The notes: generated by a model from the sequence alone, not told the origin. Positions 1 to 11,341 are shown, counted from the stretch's first letter. The stretch: DNA of 64,000 nucleotides from Lactifluus volemus (GCA_022376515.1 WTXI01000179.1:1-64000); one strand, 5' to 3'. Numbers and translations: made by a program.

Positions 1-371
1 TTGACGACGACGAAGGAGAGAGATAGCGTGAGTCTTCCTCGTAAGGCATTTTGAGATTCTAATCAGTGAATGACAGTATACGAAGAAGAGGTCTCCAAGA
101 TGGAAAAAAATAAATGGCTATCGGGTTTGACTTGAGCTTGGGCGCAAAGACTGCCTAAAGCGCAGTATCACACTTTGCACGTGGCAACGACCCAGATATC
201 CATCCATTCATAGCTATCAGCTCTTATACACTCAGAGATACAATTTTTGAAATAATCATATATCATGTTAGACGTCTGAATTTCTCAGATGATGAAAAAA
301 AAACATGGTAACACGAGTCTTTTGGTGCAATGAAAAAAAAAAAACTTTCTGTGGATCAGTGTCCACAATGA
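1..371. other. Window edge, no gene seen
   Basis: This is AT-rich sequence downstream of the farnesyltransferase gene, with short poly-A runs near 296 and 332. No coding similarity was recognised. It probably contains the 3' UTR and terminator region of the minus-strand gene ending at 372. Confidence 0.5.
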
Positions 372-2127
372 CTAGTGTGACCGAGGCCCAGGCCCTGTTG
401 CAGTTGGGGTGCGCTTCGGCACATTCTGCTTGTAGAAATGGGCCATTATCCCTTCTGTGTGTGTCATTGTCAGGTTGAACAATGGATGTGTAGCGTTCTG
501 TGACTTCCTTAACAAGCGGGTTCATTATCGAGAAGGCCGAGGACGACATACAACGCGGTTCGCAGCCGAGCCGAGAACACGAGAGCCGCCACTTTCCTCT
601 GTCCAACAGAGAGACTCGGAAAATGCAGTCGCACGCATGCCATCTTCACCTTTCCACGCCGCACGCAGCTCTTCCCGTCGCGTAGATGAAGGGCGTATAC
701 GGTGTTGGGCAGCTGACAGGCCAGAGAGGCAATATGAAGTATGGTAGGCGTCCGGATTCCTATACGCAACGTAAACACATAAGAATATGCATTTGAGAAA
801 CGCATAACACACTTGGGTGGCTTGTCGCGTAGACCTCCTGCTGGGTGTTGCCCAGCGAGGAGGATGTATTCCTGTAACGCCCGCCGATCAAAAAGCGAAT
901 CTGGTTCGTCATAAGCAAGCATGGTTTCCGGGTGATACACTGTTACCCGGGGCGCACCGTCCATGTCGTCCCATACATTCTCTGCCGACTCATTTACATG
1001 GGATGCCCCATCCTTGGCATGCACAGATTCGGGACACCCGGGGATACTCCTAGAGCTTCTAGCAGCGGGAACGCACCGCCGACCCACCACGAATAACACC
1101 CGTCGACGAGCTTGTTCGTGCGTCCCCTGAAGCCACCGAGATCCGACTCTATTCCCTGCATATTTACAAGCCAGCGAATTAACTGGGGAATGTTCACCCG
1201 TAGGGCTTCGTAGTCCGTGGCAAGGTATGGGTGTAGAAACACCCATGAGGCGAGGGCACAAAATGTGTATCCTCCATGGGCTTCACCGAGACTCGGCCTC
1301 TGAGCTGCGAGCACGCCGTCGATGAATTGTGGATGTGACGCAGAAGAGAAACCTCCTTCGTACGTCTGGCAGGACGCGATGAAGGCCGCGGTGCCGTCGA
1401 TGAGTTCCGGGGTGACAATGTCAAGTAAATGTGCGACAGCGAGAAGGCAGTAGATGCCGCTATTTCACGTCAAAAACTCATGAGGGAAAGTTCATAACGT
1501 GATCATACCGAACGTCGACTTCTCCGTGGTTGGAAACTATGAAGGAACCGTCTGGCCGCTTCAACGACATGTACCAGTTGTACAGCTTTTCTCTTCCTCC
1601 GGCGTCGGGAAGACGTACCCTCAATATACAATGGTCTAGCGCACCTGTTTATCTGATCCCAACCACCTCCTGGACCAGGGCGACCCACAATAGCAAGACA
1701 ACACACAGATGCATACGTAGGTAGCAAGTGTGCGGCCTGGCTAGGCCCACCACCGAACCCTCCGTCCCGGTGCTGCCACTCCATGATAGTATCGATCGCC
1801 CTAGCGGAAATCAGAACGGAACATCAATGACGGAGGAGGACTCGCGCACCTCTGCTTGGTATCGGGATCGATGCCTATCTGGAGCGAGCTGAATGACTGA
1901 AGCGTCCAGAACATGAGCCACGGCTGGCTCGCATCCTGGCTCACGTAGCGCGCTGGAAAGCCCTGGGAAAGATTGCGTATGAGAAATTTCAGATGGTCGT
2001 TCTTGTGCAGGATGTGACTGTCTGGGGTATCGTCTAATGGGACATGATCCTGAAGGATGTCCTCTGTCTCAGCCTGCAGGTCAGATGTTTTGGTCGGATA
2101 TGCATCGATGAGAGTTAGACGTGGCAT
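372..2127 (-). CDS. RAM1: Protein farnesyltransferase subunit beta
   Basis: This is the beta subunit of the cytosolic CaaX farnesyltransferase, which transfers farnesyl from farnesyl-PP to the CaaX cysteine of Ras-like proteins and lipopeptide pheromones. It works with an alpha subunit not in this window. Family blocks can be followed through several exons on the minus strand: DASQPWLMFW near the N-terminus, DGGFGGGPSQAAHLLPTYA and GGGWDQINR (about 1650-1770), MSLKRPDGSF (about 1545), YEGGFSSASH, EAHGGYTFCALAS, GGFRGRTNKLVDGCYS (about 1090-1140), FDRRALQEYIL, then KNPDAYHTSYCLSGLS across an intron at 760-812. The family zinc ligands are present: Asp and Cys in VDGCYS, His in YHTSYC. The last exon (372-497) reads NATHPLFNLTMT and ends with TAG at 372-374. 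An exon at 552-759 precedes it. I chose the Met at 2127; an in-frame Met at 2178 is the alternative. At least five introns are needed and inner boundaries are approximate. Confidence 0.88.
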
Positions 2128-2178
2128 GCTTGGGATAAAGCTAGCAGAAAGACGAGGCAGTGTCAACCGTAATTTCAA

Positions 2179-3421
2179 TTGTTGTTTATATCAAGCAAGC
2201 TGCGCAGGTTGTTAAGGGTAAGAGCGTCCTAATTGTACGGCAGTGCAGTGTAAGCGAGAACGACTATTATTAGGTTGTAACGGGCCGCAGCTCCCGGTCT
2301 AATTATGATCCTAGAGCCCGGCCTTGGCTTGGTAGAATTCTTTCATCTTCGAGTTCGTCATACAAGCCATTGCAAAGTTCATGATATGCTGTATTATTTA
2401 TCTGGAAGAACATTGTCTACACTGGAGGAGACGAAGATAATAATGCACGAGTGGGACCACAGGCACGGGTCGTTATATTAAATCTCCGAGTCATGTTGTT
2501 GTCTCTGATAGATGGCCATCGGAGTCCTGTGATTCTCACTTGGGTCGTTCCTGCCATCAAGGCAGGGGTGATGGCAGGGATGATTCGGATAAGACTCACG
2601 GGACTCTGAATGTCTCTTTCATCCTACTTGTCCCACTGCGACATACCTCACTATTTTTGTATTCCGGTATCACCCTCTCCCGTCTCTCCCCTTTCAGGTT
2701 CTCTTGGAGGATGCATTGACGCGTGTGGTAGTAACAAACAAATGTCGCTCATTATCGTGATTACTCCACGTCTTACAATCATGTGCCAGTGGCCGCCTCG
2801 ACTTCAACAATAAAATTGACTCCGATTGGCCTGATTCAGACGCACCTCAATACTTCCGACTAGGGACAATGTGGATCAGTATTAGGGACAGGACGTTGTG
2901 ATGGTATTACGGAGGGGACATTGTAATGTCGTTCCAGTAATTACTGGGGACTTTGGCCCGGCAATGCGGTGCTATGACTAATTGAACAAAATTCACTTGG
3001 GCGCCCTTTTGTCTGCCTCATTGTACTGGAATACAATGTCAGCCTCGACAACAATTGCTTAAACTTGGTGGGGGGCGGAGGTATAAATTCAGAGGATCCT
3101 AGACATTGTGAGGAGCCCATTGGATTTGCCCGTTCCGTTTCAGTCACATCCGAGTCGTGGTCACGGTCTTATTCGCACCCGCCGTCCTTTCTCCTTCTCA
3201 TCCGCCATCTACATAATAATAATTTCGGATGTGCTCACGCGTCTGAGCTGCAATTGCTTACCTTCCCAACTTGACGAAAGCATAGAACACAAATGATAGG
3301 TCGGGTGCGTGTCCATAGCTAACTTTAACGATTTGAATTGAACCAGTAGGTACAAGTCTAAATCCTAATTAGAGAAGCGAGTTGCGTCTTAAACTCAAAA
3401 ACAAACACACACGATCAAGCT
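2179..3421. other. Intergenic region, no gene recognised
   Basis: About 1.2 kb between the start of the farnesyltransferase gene and the 3' end of the zinc-finger gene, both on the minus strand. Only short open frames occur, without family motifs. The right part should hold the terminator of the zinc-finger gene and the left part the farnesyltransferase promoter; no TATA box is convincing. Confidence 0.45.
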
Positions 3422-4567
3422 CTACTGAATTGTGCTTCCCTCGCCCACTCCACTCTGCCCATGCTTCTGTTTTATGTGCCTATTGACACCGCACTGTCTG
3501 GCGTAACGTTTGCCGCAGTACGGGCAAACTTTCCCGTCAGGATTGTTGCTATGTTTCTTCCGGCAATGCCTCCTCAACGTGGACCGGTCGTAGAACTTCC
3601 TCCCGCCACACCCTCTGCATCTCCAGGACCCGTCTACTCGTACCATGAGCCAAGCTAGCATCTCGGCTTCATCTTGATGATCCTCCATGCTGCCGCTCAA
3701 GCTTCCACCTCCCTCCTCCCAAGCTTGGCCTGGATTTCCCGAAGCCGACTCCATTGGTGCCGACCCCATTGCATATGAATGGGAAAGTCCGAGTTCTGGT
3801 GGTCCCGTTTCCACGGGCACCTCTAGCTCGTGGCGGCCAGGCTTGTATTTCTCTTTTTCGTGCGATGGGGTCCATTCCATGGACGTAGTCGTGCTTTCAT
3901 CCTTTGGACCTTCTGCGGGAACTTGCGTCCTAGCGATTCCGAAGTCCTCTGGCATGGCGTAGCCAAGGTTGTTGCTCGACCAGCCATCGCCAATCCCCAT
4001 TTCGGGCCTAGGGTGTGATGTCCCCAGAAGGGGGGGCTCGGATGGGACGCCGAAACCCTGCAATGACACATGAGTGTTCTGTCCAATGCGTACACGGTAT
4101 AAACGCACGTATTGCCCAATGGTCGTCGTCGCCATCGGATCAATTCCAAAGGTTATGTCGTAACCCAAGTCATAGTGAGTTCCACTGTGTATATTGTCTT
4201 GGTTTAGTATTGGGTACAGGGAGTAATTCCAGTCATATGGCTGGCTGTCGTCCTGTGGCGTCGACGTTTTTAGCGTGAGCGTCAATCCCCCTCTACTGTC
4301 ACAGCGAACACTGACCTGCGGTTCCGGAAAATCTCCAGTGTCATATGTAGCTGCAGCATCAGGCTGAAAACCTTTATCTTGGAACATGGGTCGTGCAGTT
4401 TCTCCTAATCTTGTGGTGAATGAGAGGAGGATAGCATCCTCCCCTCTCCTCGTCCCGCTGTATATATCGTCGCCCTGAAGCGCATTGGCCTGCCGTAGGC
4501 CCCGGCGCCTAATTTGCTTTGGCCTCTTCGAAAATTTCTCAACGTCAAATGCTATGAAATTCGGCAT
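3422..4567 (-). CDS. C2H2 zinc-finger protein, putative transcription factor
   Basis: A single open frame of 381 codons. The N-terminal 270 residues are polar and low in recognisable domains. The C-terminus has two adjacent C2H2 fingers: first CRGC...HCRKKH, then CPYC...HIKQKH, within roughly residues 310-370. The spacing C-x2-C-x12-H-x4-H fits classical DNA-binding fingers, so a nuclear regulator is likely; target genes cannot be inferred. The finger pair is followed by only about 12 residues before the stop, as in many fungal C2H2 factors. The start MPNFIAFDVEKF is the first Met of the frame; an upstream small exon cannot be excluded because the preceding 600 bp show no clear promoter. Confidence 0.72.
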   Translation of the reverse strand: MPNFIAFDVEKFSKRPKQIRRRGLRQANALQGDDIYSGTRRGEDAILLSFTTRLGETARPMFQDKGFQPDAAATYDTGDFPEPQVSVRCDSRGGLTLTLKTSTPQDDSQPYDWNYSLYPILNQDNIHSGTHYDLGYDITFGIDPMATTTIGQYVRLYRVRIGQNTHVSLQGFGVPSEPPLLGTSHPRPEMGIGDGWSSNNLGYAMPEDFGIARTQVPAEGPKDESTTTSMEWTPSHEKEKYKPGRHELEVPVETGPPELGLSHSYAMGSAPMESASGNPGQAWEEGGGSLSGSMEDHQDEAEMLAWLMVRVDGSWRCRGCGGRKFYDRSTLRRHCRKKHSNNPDGKVCPYCGKRYARQCGVNRHIKQKHGQSGVGEGSTIQ

Positions 4568-5167
4568 CGCCGGTTCAGAGTCGAATCCAAAGACGACTCT
4601 GGAGGGAATCCCGTGAGTAGGTGCTCCTCTAGAGCTTCCGGAGTCGTCTCCCCGTATCGATCAGCCGCACCGTGTCAAATTTCGTTGTTACTCCCTTCGC
4701 CATTGTCCAGTACAGCTTTCTAACATCCCGATCTTACTTTCAGATTCAACCCGGCTCGAGAACGGCCGACAATAGTTGAGGCTATGATATTAGGGTCTAT
4801 CCCAATGGGCGCTGCCAGGTGTGTCACGCGAGCATTGTTTAGCTGTACATGGCTCATCCCGAGCTCCGTCGCGGCAGGCAACCGGGAATCGATAGCGCAA
4901 CATGTCATTATGAGACCCTTGGATGTGCCCTGCAGTTGGTGGGACGAACGTTTCGTGAGAGCTTAGCACCGGTTTCTCCGTGAATCTTAATAATTGTGTC
5001 AAACAATTTTTTGACGTGCCGTCCGTTATGAGTGCTGACATGCATTCCCTGTTGCCTCAAACTAATAAGTCCCATCCACAATCAAGTCTCAAAAAGGCTT
5101 CATTGTTGGTTACCGAGAATAAATCTGTACAGTGAATCGAAGTCATACCGCCTCAGGCAGAACTTGA
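4568..5167. other. Intergenic region, no gene recognised
   Basis: Upstream of the zinc-finger gene and ending where the tandem segmental duplication begins. Only short, unsupported frames are present on both strands. Confidence 0.45.
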
Positions 5168-5915
5168 ACCCACCTCCCCCTGGTGCTAAGTCTCTGGTCT
5201 CCTGAACTTCGGCCCCTGACTTTGATCCGCTCTGTTTTTCCTGTTGTCATAGTTCCGCTGCATCATGAAAGGATCTGTCACTTCTGTCCAGGTCCGCGGG
5301 AACGCAAACCCGCCGAGACTTCGAAGTGCCCTCGGAGCTCCGTCCCGTCCCGCCACCCGCAGCACCGGAAGATTTCTTTGACTCATGGTATCAAAATCCT
5401 GCCTTCCCTCAATTCGCTACTAACTCGAGTATCCAGCACACCTCCAAGTCCTTCCAATTTCCTCTACTCAGGACCGATGATGGGCATCCTCGTTCCGGCT
5501 TTGCGACACTCAACCGCATGAGTTGTTCCACAGTAAGGCCACCATCGGTAACACCAAGAACACCAATTATTGGAAATCATTTGCATAATTTTAGGCCTTT
5601 CCTCTATCGCATTCCCACCCTTCGGCGGCCGCTCCGCTTCGACAGATATTGAGTAAACCTCACATCGTTCCGAGTCGTGCATGTCATGCAAGTATACCAC
5701 TTCACCCTCCCTGCGCAAGGCAGATCCGCGACCTCTGTGATAAGCAAGCGGTGTGTGCACAACTTAAAGATTCTCGCTTGTGACGCTGGTTCCGACTTGC
5801 GAACGGCGGCTGCTACTACTTCTGTCTCGACCTCCACCAAGATAGTTGACACGTTTATATTGACGTCAACAAGCACCCAAGTTTGTTATTTGACGTGTAA
5901 AAAAAGTAATACAAT

Positions 5916-7274
5916 CTACCAGATACTTTGGGCTCGTATTTGTGTACCTGCGGGATACATCCGCCTTTTACCCAGACAACCAATGCGCACAATGAGGCAT
6001 AGATTCCCATACGCAAGGCCTAACTCTGGCTCATTCCCATAGGCAGTAAATTCGCTCTCGAAAGCGTTGAATGCCGTCTCTGGCGTGACCCACGTCACTT
6101 CTTCTTGGCCGGGAATCACGATTCCACCAAGGCCTTGCAACCAATCGGTCAGGTCCTCGATATAGCGTCCGTTCAATTCGGGAACTTTGTCCATGAGAAC
6201 AGTTTCATCCCTATAGCAATCTTTTTCCTTGTAATGAAGATATAAGATGGGTCCAAACCCAAGCTCGCGGAGGCTCTGGTAAACAGTTGCGTCGTTTCCC
6301 TTCAGTATACTGTAGACGTGTTCAAGTGTGTCTTTCACTTGGTATACGTGCCGCAATCCGAACCCGAGCGTACCCCCATCTGGGAGGAACTCCGGGTTCT
6401 CAAGAAGAGCCTCGAATCTCGAACGGAACGTCTTCTCCTTCTCTTCCTGGGGGATTGATGGGAGTTCGGATACCAGATGCTTTCCAGAGGCATGCTCATC
6501 CACCTCGAAGTAAAGATTATATGTCAAAGTGACACGGTGGCCAGACTTCACGGGCAAAATCTCGTGCTCTACGTCACAAAAAAATGCAGCGTAGGCTATT
6601 GAAGCTGGAAGTGCGGCCGACAGAATGGCGGAAGAGTCAAAAGACCATTCTTGGCCGCGGTGCCGAAAGACCAGAACTCCGCCTTCGTGTGGTGTTGGAA
6701 AGACGACGACAATGGAACAGAACATCGTTTCGCTGCGTGGAGTATCGACATGAGCCTTGAAGAATGACCCCTCACCTGTGGTGACAACTTAAGTTTCGGC
6801 CAAATCTGAATGTGGATTAGATGTATACTATATACATTGAGCTTGTGTAGCTCGACTTTGATTTGGCGATTCGAGTCAGTACCCTCGAGAAGGCAGTTGC
6901 GCACAATTTTGATGAGATCGGTGTGTTCAGGTATCAGCAGCGGGGAGAAACGGTCATGGTCCATCTTTCTAGCTTTGCGGTATGTCTCATCCATCACTTC
7001 CTCTTTGCTGCGACCGAAGCTGGCGGGTTCACATGCCTGTACGAGCTGCTCTAATTCTTCAGGGTCTACGTCCGCAAAGTTGATATGTCTGCAGATTAAA
7101 GGTCGATGACGTGGGAGGGATAGATTCGGCGTATACTAACCTGGTTACATGGCCAATTTCACTGGCAATTTCGTACAAGAGAGAGAAATGAGAAGGGGGA
7201 AGCTGAAGTGATCCAGCTACGAAGGGTGGCTTATGGATGAGCGATTCTTGTATAGGGGCGAGTAACTGTTCCAT
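5916..7274 (-). CDS. 2OG-Fe(II) oxygenase (prolyl-4-hydroxylase-like), copy 1
   Basis: A member of the large basidiomycete family with a C-terminal 2-oxoglutarate/Fe(II) dioxygenase fold; substrate unknown. Exon 1 starts MEQLLAPIQESL at 7274. A second exon runs through RHINFADVDPEELEQL to KLNVY, and an intron of about 60 nt (about 6758-6820) leads into EGSFFKAHVDTPRSE. The HxD metal motif is the HVD there; the distal His and the 2-oxoglutarate-binding Arg fit EHEILPVKSGHRVTLTYN (about 6530-6570). The body is continuous to VRIGCLGKRR, followed by about 14 residues unlike copy 2, because the duplication has diverged there. The two genes are nearly identical in the catalytic half, implying recent duplication or gene conversion. 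The 5' end lacks the extra residues that copy 2 has before MEQLL. Confidence 0.75.
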
Positions 7275-7564
7275 AGGGGAGCGATTGTCTGAGGAGCCTG
7301 AACCCTCAAGGCTTGCTTTTACTACAGTTGAAACGTAAAGCAGGGGCTGGTCAAGTTATAGCTCGCAAGGGGAAGAGCACTGAGCTATGTACCTGACAGA
7401 CTGTATCAGCTTGTATGTCAAATGTTAGATTGTCACTATTTCCTAATGAGGATTAATGCCGATGAACTAGCGGCGGTAGCGGGCCGGTGGATGCCGAGAT
7501 TTACCTTGCTACCTAACGAGTCCTCCCAACCTCCAACACTCAGGCTCACTGTGGCACCAGTCAG
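7275..7564. promoter_or_regulatory. Spacer between oxygenase copy 1 and the ADE1 fragment
   Basis: About 290 bp between the minus-strand oxygenase start and the plus-strand ADE1 exon-1 copy. The matching spacer in copy 2 is only about 117 bp, so this interval has diverged or gained sequence. It presumably held the shared divergent promoter before the duplication; no defined element is visible. Confidence 0.35.
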
Positions 7565-7767
7565 ATGGCCGCCTTGATCAACTCGAATATTCCTCAACTC
7601 AAGCTTCTTTCCAAGGGAAACGTCCGCGACATCCTCCTCACCAAACCACCTTCTCTTTGTCGCATCCGATCGCATATCCGCCTACGACGTCATCCTAAAA
7701 AATGTGTGTGATCTTTTTTTTTTCCTCGTTCGTAGTCTGTGTTTCCAAGTTTCGATGATTGGTCTCC
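7565..7767 (+). pseudogene. Truncated copy of ADE1 exon 1 (SAICAR synthetase)
   Basis: The sequence begins ATGGCCGCCTTGATCAACTC and matches the start of the intact ADE1 at 10182 closely. It carries a deletion of about 11 nt after the codons for VRDI (TACGCGACGAC missing), which shifts the frame, then retains the exon end ATCCTAAAAAAT and the first part of intron 1, including the T-run. It breaks off at GGTCTCC within the intron where duplication copy 2 starts. It cannot encode a functional enzyme and is best read as debris of the tandem duplication. Confidence 0.88.
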
Positions 7768-7989
7768 CACCTCCCCTGGTGCTAAGTCTCTGGTCTCCTG
7801 AACTTCGGCCCCTGACTTTGATCCGCTCTGCTTTTCCTGTCGTCATAGTTCCGCTGCATCATGAAAGGATCTGTTACTTCTGTCCAGGTCCGCGGGAACG
7901 CAGACTTCGAGTTTGGCTCGGAGCTCCGTCCCGTCCCGCCACGCGCAGCACCGGAAGATTTCATGGTATGAAAATCCCGCCTCCAACCC

Positions 7990-8699
7990 TCGCATTGCAC
8001 GATGTTTCCCCTCAATTTCCGACTTGTCTCGCGTCTCTGCGTCTCCTGTTTTGTGCTATGTTTGCTACTGTTCGTTCAGTCTGGTAATTTCTGTGTCTTT
8101 GTCCTCCCTTCGCGTCCTCTGTCTCGGGCTGTGCGCTGTGCCCTGCGCTGCGCTCTAAACCTAGTCTAACGGACCAATGACCTCCTTGAAGAGACCGCGA
8201 GCATCCCATGAAGCATTCTGAGGGTGCACACGAATTCGAAGGTGCTCCCGTCCTCTCTCCACTCGTAGACCTTTCATCCCTATCTCACTTCTGATGCCTC
8301 ATACTTACCTTCCCGTCCGTTGTTTTCGTCCCCATTTACTTCGCGACTTGTTTCCCGTTCCTCGACGTTTTAGATTACCGGGCTCAAATGTACTTAAATA
8401 AGACTCGCAAATGTACAGAGGAGCCAGCGGAACATAACGCCGCTCACCCGTTGTTCTCGAAAGTCTTTTTGTTGGCCTTTAAGTTTCCCCTCAAGTTTCT
8501 CTTGAAGTCTCTTCTACCCTCAAAATTTCGCCTCTATCCCCCTTTCCATTTCCTTCTCATTTCATTTATATTCTTCGAACAGGCTATCTACACGATTCCA
8601 TCTTCCACTCGCCGCTGCTCAATTTCTCTTTTACACCTCCCTCTCTTGGTCTCACGTTTCATTCCTCTTGAACTCACAAGCAGGCAGAGTTCCCTGCTT
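7990..8699. other. Copy-specific interval within the duplication
   Basis: About 700 bp downstream of the second oxygenase gene with no match to the corresponding 550 bp in copy 1. It is pyrimidine-rich on the plus strand, especially 8460-8700. No gene was recognised. Confidence 0.45.
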
Positions 8700-10064
8700 T
8701 CACCGCCTTTTACCCAGACGACCAATGCGCACAATGAGGCATAGATTCCCGTACGCAAGGCCTAACGATGGCTCATTCCCATAGGCGGTAAACTCGCTCT
8801 TGAAAGCATTGAATGGAGTCTCTGGCGTGACCCACGTCACATTTGAAATCACGATTCCGCCGAGGTCTTGCAAAAAATAGGCCAGGTCCTCGATATCGTG
8901 CCCCTTCAATTCGGGAATTTTGTCGATGAGAACAGTTTGATTCCCATATTCATCATATTCATCATATTCATCTTCTTCCTTGTAATGGATATATAGCATG
9001 GGCCTAAACCCAAGCTCGCGGAGGCTCTGGTAAACAGTTGCGTCGTTTCCCTTCAGTATATTGTAGACGTGTTTAAGTGTGTCTTTCACTTGGTATACGT
9101 GCCGCAATCCGAACCCGAGCGTACCCCCATCTGGGAGGAACTCCGGGTTCTCAAGAAGAGCCTCGAATCTCGAGCGGAACGACTTCTCCATCTCTTCCTG
9201 CGGAATTGAAGGGAGTTCGGAAACCAAGTGCTTTCCAGAGACATGCTCGTCTTCATCGAAGTAGAGATTATATGTCAAAGTGACACGGTGGCCAGACTTC
9301 ACGGGCAAAATCTCGTGCTCTACGTCACAAAAAAATGCAGCGTAGGCTATTGAAGCTGGAAGTGCGGCCGACAGAATGGCGGAAGAGTCAAAAGACCATT
9401 CTTGGCCGCGGTGCCGAAAGACCAGAACTCCGCCTTCGTGTGATGTTGGAAAGACGATGACAATGGAACCGAACATCGTTTCGTTGCGTGGAGTATCGAC
9501 ATGAGCCTTGAAGAACGACCCCTCACCTGTGGTGACAACTTAAGTTTCTGCCAAGTCTGAATGTGGATTAGATGTATACTATATACATTGAGCTTGTGCG
9601 ACTCGACTTTGATTTGGCGATTCGAGTCAGTACCCTCGAGAAGGCAGTTGCGCACAATTTTGATGAGATCGGTGTGTTCAGGTACCAACAGTGGGGAAAA
9701 ACGGTCGTTGTCCATCTTTCTAGCTTTGCGGTATGTCTCATCCATCACTTCTTCTTTGCTGCGACCGAAGGTGGCGGGTTCACATTCCTGTACGAGCTGC
9801 TCTAATTCTTCAGGGTCTACGTCCGCAAAGTTGATATGTCTGCAGATTAAAGGTCGATGACGTGGGAGGGATAGATTCGGCGTATACTAACCTGGTGACA
9901 TGGCCATTTTCACTGGCGATTTCGTACAAGAGAGAGAAATGAGAAGGGGGAAGCTGAAGTGATCCAGCTACGAAGGGCGGCTTATTGATGAGAGATTCTT
10001 GTATAGGGGCGAGTAACTGTTCCATACTGTGAAGTCGAGCGCTTACATCAGCGTCCTGGGCCAA
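8700..10064 (-). CDS. 2OG-Fe(II) oxygenase (prolyl-4-hydroxylase-like), copy 2
   Basis: Paralogue of the gene at 5916-7274, same exon plan. The start MAQDADVSARLHSMEQLL at 10064 gives 13 residues more than copy 1. Catalytic landmarks are conserved: FFKAHVDTP (HxD) after the second intron and EHEILPVKSGHRVTLTYN for the distal His and Arg. Differences lie mainly in the C-terminal third. Around 8945-8980 a short repeat (CATATTCAT units) adds an acidic EYDEYDEY stretch, and the PGQEE found in copy 1 after the VI of the GGIVI block is missing. The protein stops at VRIGRLGKRR. It is divergently arranged with ADE1 (start codons 117 bp apart), suggesting a shared promoter. Substrate unknown. Confidence 0.77.
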
Positions 10065-10181
10065 CGCCGTATGTACTACAGTAGTGGCGGGCCGGGTCTA
10101 TGGATACCGAGATTTACCTTCACCGTGACCTTGCCAGCCTAACAAGCCTCTAACACTCAGGCTCACTGTAGAACCAGTCAG
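10065..10181. promoter_or_regulatory. Compact divergent promoter region, oxygenase copy 2 / ADE1
   Basis: Only 117 bp separate the two divergent start codons, so both transcription starts must lie here or overlap the genes. No recognisable TATA box; placed by context only. Confidence 0.45.
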
Positions 10182-11262
10182 ATGGCCGCCTTGATCAACT
10201 CAAACATCCCTCAACTCAAGCTGCTTTCCAAGGGTAAAGTCCGCGACATCTACGCGACGACCTCCTCACCGAACCACCTTCTCTTTGTCGCATCCGATCG
10301 CATATCTGCCTACGACGTCATCCTAAAAAATGTGTGTGATCTTTTTTTTTTTTTCCTCGCTCGTAGTCTGTGTTTCCAAGTTTCGATGATTTGGTCTCCG
10401 CAAGGGGATCCCAGATAAAGGCCGAGTCCTCACAGAACTCTCGCTCTTTTGGTTCGACAAGCTTGAGCACATCATCTCGAACCACGTCATCACTTCGCGG
10501 ATTGAAGAGATGCCGGAGGAAGTGCAGCAGTACAAGGAACAATTGGAGGGTCGCTCCATCCTCGTTAGAAAGGCTGAAGTCGTGCCACTAGAGGCAATCG
10601 TACGAGGATATATCACAGGTGAGTACTCAACACTACTTAATGGAAAGTAATTCCACGCCTCGACAGGTTCCGCGTGGGCTGAGTACAAAAGGACTCGTAC
10701 CGTGCATGGAATCCCGCAGCCTGAAGGCCTCCTGGAGTCTGAAAAGTTCCCCACGCCTCTTTTCACGCCTTCCACAAAGGCAGAACAGGGGGCACACGAC
10801 GAGAACATCTCTCCCGAACGAGGTGTGCACATACTTCTCTACTTCCTCAATGTGACTCACCTTGGGGGCGCCGCAGCTGCCTCTCTCATAGGGCAAGAGC
10901 TGTACGACAAGATCTCTGCCGTCGCTATAAAGCTCTACACTACCGCGGCGGAGTATGCGGCCACGCGGGGACTTATCATTGCAGACACAAAGTTTGAATT
11001 TGGGCTCGTCGATGGCGGGCTCATCCTCATTGACGAGGCACTTACGCCCGACTCCTCGCGCTATTGGCCTCAGGAAGGGTATGTTCCCGGCCGCGGTCAG
11101 CCGAGTTTCGATAAGCAATACCTTCGCGATTGGCTCACGTCACAGGGCTTCCGAAAGGGTCTAGAGGGAGGCCCGGACGGACAAGGTTGGACCATGAGTG
11201 ATGAGGTGGTCCAAGGGACGCGGGAAAGGTATTTGAGCGCGAGAGATATACTGCTGAAATGA
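10182..11262 (+). CDS. ADE1: Phosphoribosylaminoimidazole-succinocarboxamide synthase
   Basis: SAICAR synthetase of cytosolic purine synthesis; it joins aspartate to CAIR using ATP. Four exons can be placed: 10182-10331, 10405-10618, 10667-10822 and 10877-11262. They sum to 906 nt, giving 301 residues, the normal fungal length. All introns have GT..AG ends; the third (54 nt) stays open if retained. Family blocks in order: KLLSKGKVRDIY, DRISAYDVILKNGIPDKG (across intron 1), LTELSLFWFDKLEHI, VRGYITGSAWAEY (across intron 2), TKAEQGAHDENISPE, GLIIADTKFEFG, LIDEALTPDSSRYWP. Intron 1 begins GTGTGTGATC followed by a 13-T run. The gene is the intact partner of the truncated copy at 7565 and is divergent from the oxygenase gene. 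Confidence 0.95.
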
Positions 11263-11341
11263 ACAGGTAAGGATAACATCCTCGAGAATCGTGGGAGAGT
11301 GTGTATGTGCCGAAACAAAATGTATAGTAGAGTGGAATAAA

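Larger units (their letters stand above)
5168..7767. repeat. Tandem segmental duplication, copy 1
   Basis: First copy of a roughly 2.6-kb direct duplication. Order: a 3'-flank block starting CCCACCTCCCCCTGGTGC, the 2OG oxygenase gene (minus strand), its upstream region, and the promoter-proximal part plus exon 1 of ADE1 (plus strand). It stops inside the first ADE1 intron at GATTGGTCTCC, where the second copy begins with the same CCCACCTCCCC block. That order is the expected product of one tandem duplication joining ADE1 intron 1 to the left flank. The interval about 5400-5960 is not shared with copy 2. Confidence 0.85.
7768..10400. repeat. Tandem segmental duplication, copy 2
   Basis: Second copy of the unit, joined head to tail to copy 1. 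It starts CCCACCTCCCCTGGTGC and contains the shared 3'-flank block (to about 7985), a copy-specific interval, the second oxygenase gene and the intact ADE1 start. It ends where the homology to copy 1 stops in ADE1 intron 1 (GGTCTCC). Confidence 0.85.

Noticed and set aside
509..1261. A 250-codon minus-strand frame as a separate gene
   Set aside because: Only part of it (the FDRRALQEYIL region) belongs to the farnesyltransferase exons; the rest is intron read-through.
5155..5225. tRNA-like stretch on the minus strand (GGTTCAAGTTC resembling a B box), repeated in part at 7770
   Set aside because: No acceptor stem, D arm or anticodon arm could be paired; it is the edge of the segmental duplication.
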